A stretch of DNA of 35,692 bases from an uncultured Actinomycetes bacterium. Its GTDB lineage: Bacteria; Actinomycetota; Acidimicrobiia; Acidimicrobiales; RAAP-2. The notes under the pieces were generated by a model that was given only the letters and a program-made list of their open reading frames with translations, did no database searches and was not told where the DNA came from. The DNA lies in assembly GCA_903825765.1 (NCBI GenBank), contig CAIKBU010000013.1, positions 1 through 35,692 on the forward strand, written 5' to 3'. Position 1 is the first letter of the stretch; the number at the start of each line of letters is the position of its first letter. Positions 32,799 to 35,692 of this stretch are shown piece by piece. The position numbers and the translations under genes were made by a program.

Positions 32799-33160
32799 AG
32801 AATCGGCGTCGACGAGTTCGCGATCTGACAGAGCCGGGTGAGCGCCGGCGCTTCGTACTGCAGCGGGACCCGATTGGCCTCTTGCAGCGTCGTCTGCAGG
32901 GGATTCCACGTGCCGTCAGCGGACGTGGCCGCCGCGGCGAGCGGGGTCGCCTTCAGTAGTTCGGTGAGTGCCCTGGTCTGAAGTGCCTGGCGTTGTGATG
33001 TGGTGAGACCCTTCGCCGCGCTCTGGGTCTGGAGGGCCAACGCGGCCTTGACGTGGACGCAGGAGCGACGAGCGTCAGCAACTGCGCCACCTACCCCACA
33101 GCCACTGAGGGCGAGGGCGGCAACGGCGAGCGTGACGCCGGCGAGTCCTAGACGAGCCAC
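32795..33160 (-). CDS. Small lipoprotein of unknown function
   Basis: From GTG at 33160 the product is 121 residues: a basic start (MARLG), a hydrophobic core (LAGVTLAVAALA) and the lipobox LSGC, so it is probably lipid-anchored on the outer face of the membrane. The mature part of about 100 residues is Ala/Gln/Thr-rich and helical (ALALQTQSAAKGLTTSQRQALQTRALTELL), with two more cysteines (SCVHV and RLCQIA). A longer form from GTG at 33220 would overlap the next gene by 73 bases and give an unusually long basic leader. The function is unknown. Confidence 0.7.
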   Translation of the reverse strand: MARLGLAGVTLAVAALALSGCGVGGAVADARRSCVHVKAALALQTQSAAKGLTTSQRQALQTRALTELLKATPLAAAATSADGTWNPLQTTLQEANRVPLQYEAPALTRLCQIANSSTPIL

Positions 33161-33705
33161 GAGTCGGCGGCGTTCAGGAGAAAGTCGCTCACGCCACGTC
33201 CGCGGTCGAAGATGTCGCACAACGGGTCTTCACCCTTGGCCACGTGGCTGAGTGAGATGGCGCGACGGGCCACGATGGCAATGCGCCGTTCACTCGGTTC
33301 GGTCGGTGAGGCGAAGGAGTCCGTCGCCGTGATTTCGAGTGGCATCTCCATGCCACCAACGGGGGCGAGGTCGATGGCGAGGCGCAGGAGGTCGGGTCCC
33401 TGCGCCATTGGGGGGAGGGCCCAGGTGAGGACGAGGGGGAAGTGAAACTCGTCGGGCGGATCAATGTCGTCGGGAAGACCGAGGACGGCATCTTCGAAGG
33501 CGAGCAGGGTGCGCGGATCGACATCGAGCTCAATGTGGAGGTCAACCGGACCGCCACACCCGTCTTCGGGGTGGAGGTCAACCTCCCACGCCTGACGGAG
33601 TGAGTAGGTTTCGACGAAGTGACGCTCGTCGTGTACGTGGAATCCGTGGGTGACCGCGTGATCTTTGAGATCAGCGACAAACCCAGCAACGTCAATAGCG
33701 GCCAT
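33148..33705 (-). CDS. Uncharacterised protein
   Basis: The 185-residue product has no signal or membrane helix. It is rich in Asp, His and Pro, with motifs such as HGFHVHDERHFVETYSLRQ, WEVDLHPEDGCGGPVDLHIELDVD, DPPDEFHFPLVLTW and a C-terminal helix ending FLLNAADSWLV. The closely set His and Asp residues could bind metal but no known site is recognised. ATG at 33705 is favoured: TATCCT lies eight bases upstream, giving a leaderless or nearly leaderless message. It is followed, with a 13-base overlap, by the lipoprotein gene, so the two are probably cotranscribed. Confidence 0.7.
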   Translation of the reverse strand: MAAIDVAGFVADLKDHAVTHGFHVHDERHFVETYSLRQAWEVDLHPEDGCGGPVDLHIELDVDPRTLLAFEDAVLGLPDDIDPPDEFHFPLVLTWALPPMAQGPDLLRLAIDLAPVGGMEMPLEITATDSFASPTEPSERRIAIVARRAISLSHVAKGEDPLCDIFDRGRGVSDFLLNAADSWLV

Positions 33706-33732
33706 TGTCACTCAGGATAGTGCCTCGGGCAC

Positions 33733-33738
33733 TACCGT
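33733..33738 (+). promoter_or_regulatory. Leaderless -10 box of the IMPase-like gene (TACCGT-N6-GTG)
   Basis: TACCGT stands six bases before GTG at 33745. On the other strand TATCCT (33719-33714) serves the divergent gene, so the 39-base gap holds two facing-away promoters. Confidence 0.5.
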
Positions 33739-33744
33739 TGGTTC

Positions 33745-34476
33745 GTGACCTCCCCCCTCTTCTCCACCCTGCGCGAATGCGCCCTCGAAATCGGTGCCGC
33801 CGTTATCGAACACCGCGGTCGGGGCTACTCCGGCCAACGCGAAACCCAGTACCACCTTGACCTCGCGGCCGACGACGTGGCCCTGCGCATCCTCGGCGGC
33901 GCCGGTATGCGCGTGGTGTCGGAGGAGTCGGGTGTGACGGGGTCAGGTGAGCTCACCGCGGTGGTCGACCCCATCGACGGCTCAACGAACTGTGACCACG
34001 GGGTCCCGTTTTTTGCGACGAGTATCGCCGTTATGCGCGGCCACGAACTAGTGGCTGGACTCGTCCTCAATCAGGCCACCGGCACCTTCTTTGAGGCCGA
34101 GAAGGGCGCCGGAGCGACCCGCGACGGCGTGGCCATTCGCCCCAGTGGTCGCACCGCGCCGGGGGAGTCGATCATGGCGTTTTCGGGCCTGCCCCCGCGC
34201 CACCTCGGCTGGGCACAGTACCGGGCCTTGGGCGCGGCCAGCCTCGAGATTTGCCTCGTGGCCGACGGCTCCCTCGATGTCTACGGCGTGGCCCAGAAGT
34301 CGACCCTCAATCCCTGGGACTACCTGGCCGGCCTTCTCATCCTCAACGAAGCCGGCGGCGTGGCGACGGACTTCCTAGGCGAGGAACTCATCACTGACGA
34401 AATGGTGAAGCGACACCCCGTTTTTGCCGCTACCGACGAACTTCTTACCTTCATGGTGGCCCAGGGCCAGATCTAG
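33745..34476 (+). CDS. Inositol monophosphatase-family phosphatase
   Basis: Enzymes of this lithium-sensitive family remove phosphate from myo-inositol 1-phosphate, histidinol phosphate, PAP or fructose bisphosphate. The 243-residue product has the metal-site motifs VVSEESG (about 57-63), VVDPIDGSTNCDHG (about 73-86) and the C-terminal LNPWDYLAGLLILNEAGG. The motif WxxDPIDGT is here VVDPIDGST. Sequence alone does not fix the substrate; a histidinol- or inositol-phosphatase role are both possible. The leaderless box supports the GTG start. Confidence 0.9.
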   Translation: MTSPLFSTLRECALEIGAAVIEHRGRGYSGQRETQYHLDLAADDVALRILGGAGMRVVSEESGVTGSGELTAVVDPIDGSTNCDHGVPFFATSIAVMRGHELVAGLVLNQATGTFFEAEKGAGATRDGVAIRPSGRTAPGESIMAFSGLPPRHLGWAQYRALGAASLEICLVADGSLDVYGVAQKSTLNPWDYLAGLLILNEAGGVATDFLGEELITDEMVKRHPVFAATDELLTFMVAQGQI

Positions 34477-34552
34477 AGCTCGATGCCACGTTCGTGGCTA
34501 CTCTAGACTTGGGAGCAGGTAGCACAGCGGGCTCGTCACCTTATTAATCCTT

Positions 34553-35385
34553 AAAACTTAACAGAAGCCGAACTGGCGGAACGCTTGAAAAGTGGGTGGA
34601 GTCGGTCAGAAGACAGAGCTCATTGGGCCTCGGCCTACTTGTACTACTCCGGAGCAATTGCAAAGCCCACGAAGGGCTACATGCAGATTACGAATTTTGG
34701 AAGACAACTTCTCGCTGAAAACCCCAGCGGCGTGACGCTCGACATTCTTGAGCAGACCGACGGATTGATTGCATGGGATGAACGATCAAAGGCGAAGCAA
34801 AAGAACAAACACTCTGCCGACGAGAAGGTTGGAATCACGACACACGGCATCGACGAAAGTGGTGTCTCACCTACCGAACAGCTAGAGAACGCGATACAAA
34901 CAATGAGGGCGGAGGTGGCGAGTGACGTGCTCGCTCGCCTGCGCACCGAGCATTGGTCATTTATGGAGCATGCCGTACTAAAGGTCTTGCTGAAAATGGG
35001 CTACGGCGCTGATGAGGATGACCTTAATCATGTTGGTGGGCCAAATGATGAAGGCATCGACGGGATTATCAACCAAGACAAGTTGGGCCTGGAGAAGATC
35101 TACGTTCAGTCCAAGCGGTACAAACAGGGGTCGGCCATCAGTGGCGACACCATCAACGCTTTTATGGGTGCAATGGGTCGCAAGGGGGTCACAAAGGGCG
35201 TGTTCATCACGGCCAGCCACTTCACCGACGGAGCGCGGAAAGCTGCTGAGGAGAACAAGCACCAACAAGTAATACTCATTGACGGCGAGGAACTTGCGGA
35301 AATAATGGTGGACTACCAAATTGGCGTAACTGAGGTCCAGACCTTTTCCATCTACAAGCTGGATGAAAATTTCTTCGAGTCCTAG
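34553..35385 (+). pseudogene. mrr: mrr-type restriction endonuclease, 5'-truncated
   Basis: Mrr cuts methylated foreign DNA. The C-terminal catalytic domain is intact: FMEHAVLKVLLKMGYGADED, GGPNDEGIDG (D159), LGLEKIYVQSKRY (Q175, K177, the QxK form of PD-(D/E)xK), and TKGVFITASHFTDGARKAAEE. Numbering starts at TTG 34585. The N-terminal winged-helix domain is incomplete. After a TAA at 34552-34554 the frame reads LTEAELAERL just before TTG 34585, the same words found inside normal Mrr proteins, so about 50 residues are missing and only 75 bases separate this from the IMPase-like gene. Base composition is visibly lower in GC than the neighbours. A short protein from TTG 34585 might still be made. 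Confidence 0.75.
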
Positions 35386-35544
35386 AGGTCAAGAATTTTA
35401 TCTATCGGCGAATGATGGCTACTTTTTAGAGCCGTTCTCGCTCAGGTGAATTACGGCGTCAAACCGTTGCGATGTCCTCTAGGGCTTTTGCCCAGAAAGG
35501 GCTAACATTGGTGAGCTGGTTGAGGAAACCTCGTTTCTGATTGC
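35386..35544. other. Intergenic region between mrr and tRNA-Val
   Basis: About 160 A+T-rich bases. It contains short hairpins such as GGGC-TTTT-GCCC (about 35482-35493) and GAGG-AAA-CCTC (about 35522-35532). The tRNA promoter must lie here; TAACAT at about 35502-35507 is a possible -10 but too far from the tRNA to be certain. No gene or integrase remnant is seen. Confidence 0.4.
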
Positions 35545-35621
35545 GGGCGCTTAGCTCAGTTGGTTAGAGCAGCTGATTTACACTCAGCAGGTCGGGGGTT
35601 CGAGTCCCTCAGCGCCCACCA
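35545..35621 (+). tRNA. tRNA-Val (anticodon UAC), CCA encoded
   Basis: The acceptor stem is GGGCGCT (35545-35551) with AGCGCCC (35611-35617). The D stem is GCTC/GAGC; the anticodon stem GCTGA/TCAGC (35572-35576/35584-35588) encloses TTTACAC, so the anticodon is TAC at 35579-35581. The T stem GGGGG/CCCTC has one G-U pair around TTCGAGT, the discriminator is A and CCA is encoded at 35619-35621. All stems pair. It reads GUA and probably other valine codons. Confidence 0.97.
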
Positions 35622-35634
35622 AAAGGGCCTCATT

Positions 35635-35670
35635 CGAACCCCGGTCTGGCAATGGACTGGGGTTCGTTTT
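35635..35670 (+). terminator. Rho-independent terminator after tRNA-Val
   Basis: CGAACCCCGGTC (35635-35646) pairs with GACTGGGGTTCG (35655-35666) with one G-U pair and an eight-base loop, followed by TTTT (35667-35670). It lies 13 bases after the CCA and suggests a single-gene tRNA transcript. Confidence 0.88.
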
Positions 35671-35692
35671 GGCTCCATCCATGATCCAGCCT

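Noticed and set aside
34504-34542. Possible remnant of the 5' half of a tRNA (TAGACT box, then GGAGCAG, GTAGC and CGGGCTC words) before mrr
   Set aside because: The D stem does not pair properly and there is no 3' half; resemblance may be chance.

Overview
The window reads as a gene-dense chromosomal segment of a high-GC actinobacterium. The markers are a fused 2-oxoglutarate E2-E1 enzyme (Kgd type), CofC for coenzyme F420, a PafB-PafC fusion, prfB followed by ftsEX, an Ala/Lys/Pro-rich histone-tail-like protein and a SARP-like membrane protein. A member of the class Acidimicrobiia or a relative is my guess, but the class cannot be fixed from sequence reading alone. Spacing is very tight. Genes overlap by 4 bp inside operons, several convergent pairs interlock at their stop codons, and about ten genes appear to start at a leaderless promoter (TANNNT followed 6-8 bases later by ATG or GTG).

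Layout. 1-2173: end of prfB, then ftsE-ftsX (cell division). 2170-6182: msrB and dxs on the minus strand, an NfeD-like gene on the plus strand facing a stomatin/SPFH gene, and a FmdB-type zinc ribbon gene. 6309-8258: a single-chain PafBC-type DNA-damage regulator. 8288-10611: a relaxase-only TrwC/MobF protein and a membrane-segment-free VirD4/TraG-like ATPase, facing each other with overlapping ends and no other conjugation genes. 10885-12597: the lysine-rich repeat protein with a strong terminator, then cofC and rnhB. 12652-18575: a peptide-type ABC importer split into two facing units (fused double ATPase on plus; binding protein and two permeases on minus) with a terminator and a fresh promoter between binding protein and permeases.

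18802-24561: a translationally coupled operon kgd - NYN ribonuclease with Lys-rich linker and S1-like tail - fabZ-like - xthA. 24558-26174: UvrD-family helicase, facing xthA. 26244-29689: alpha/beta hydrolase, membrane-anchored MurF-like ligase and Ddl-like ATP-grasp enzyme, probably cell-wall related. 29675-32344: a minus-strand set of a helical, possibly sigma-like protein, a single-pass membrane protein and a three-pass membrane protein with a BTAD-like tail. 32454-34476: a small acidic protein, a lipoprotein, an uncharacterised protein and an inositol-monophosphatase-family enzyme. 34553-35621: an mrr restriction gene lacking its 5' end, lying just before a tRNA-Val(UAC) gene with its own terminator; this is the most island-like part of the window.

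The best candidates for something not well described are the stand-alone relaxase/ATPase pair with its ribosome site locked in a GNRA-capped hairpin, the NYN-Lys-S1 protein coupled to kgd, the membrane-anchored MurF/Ddl pair, and the sigma-like plus membrane BTAD set.
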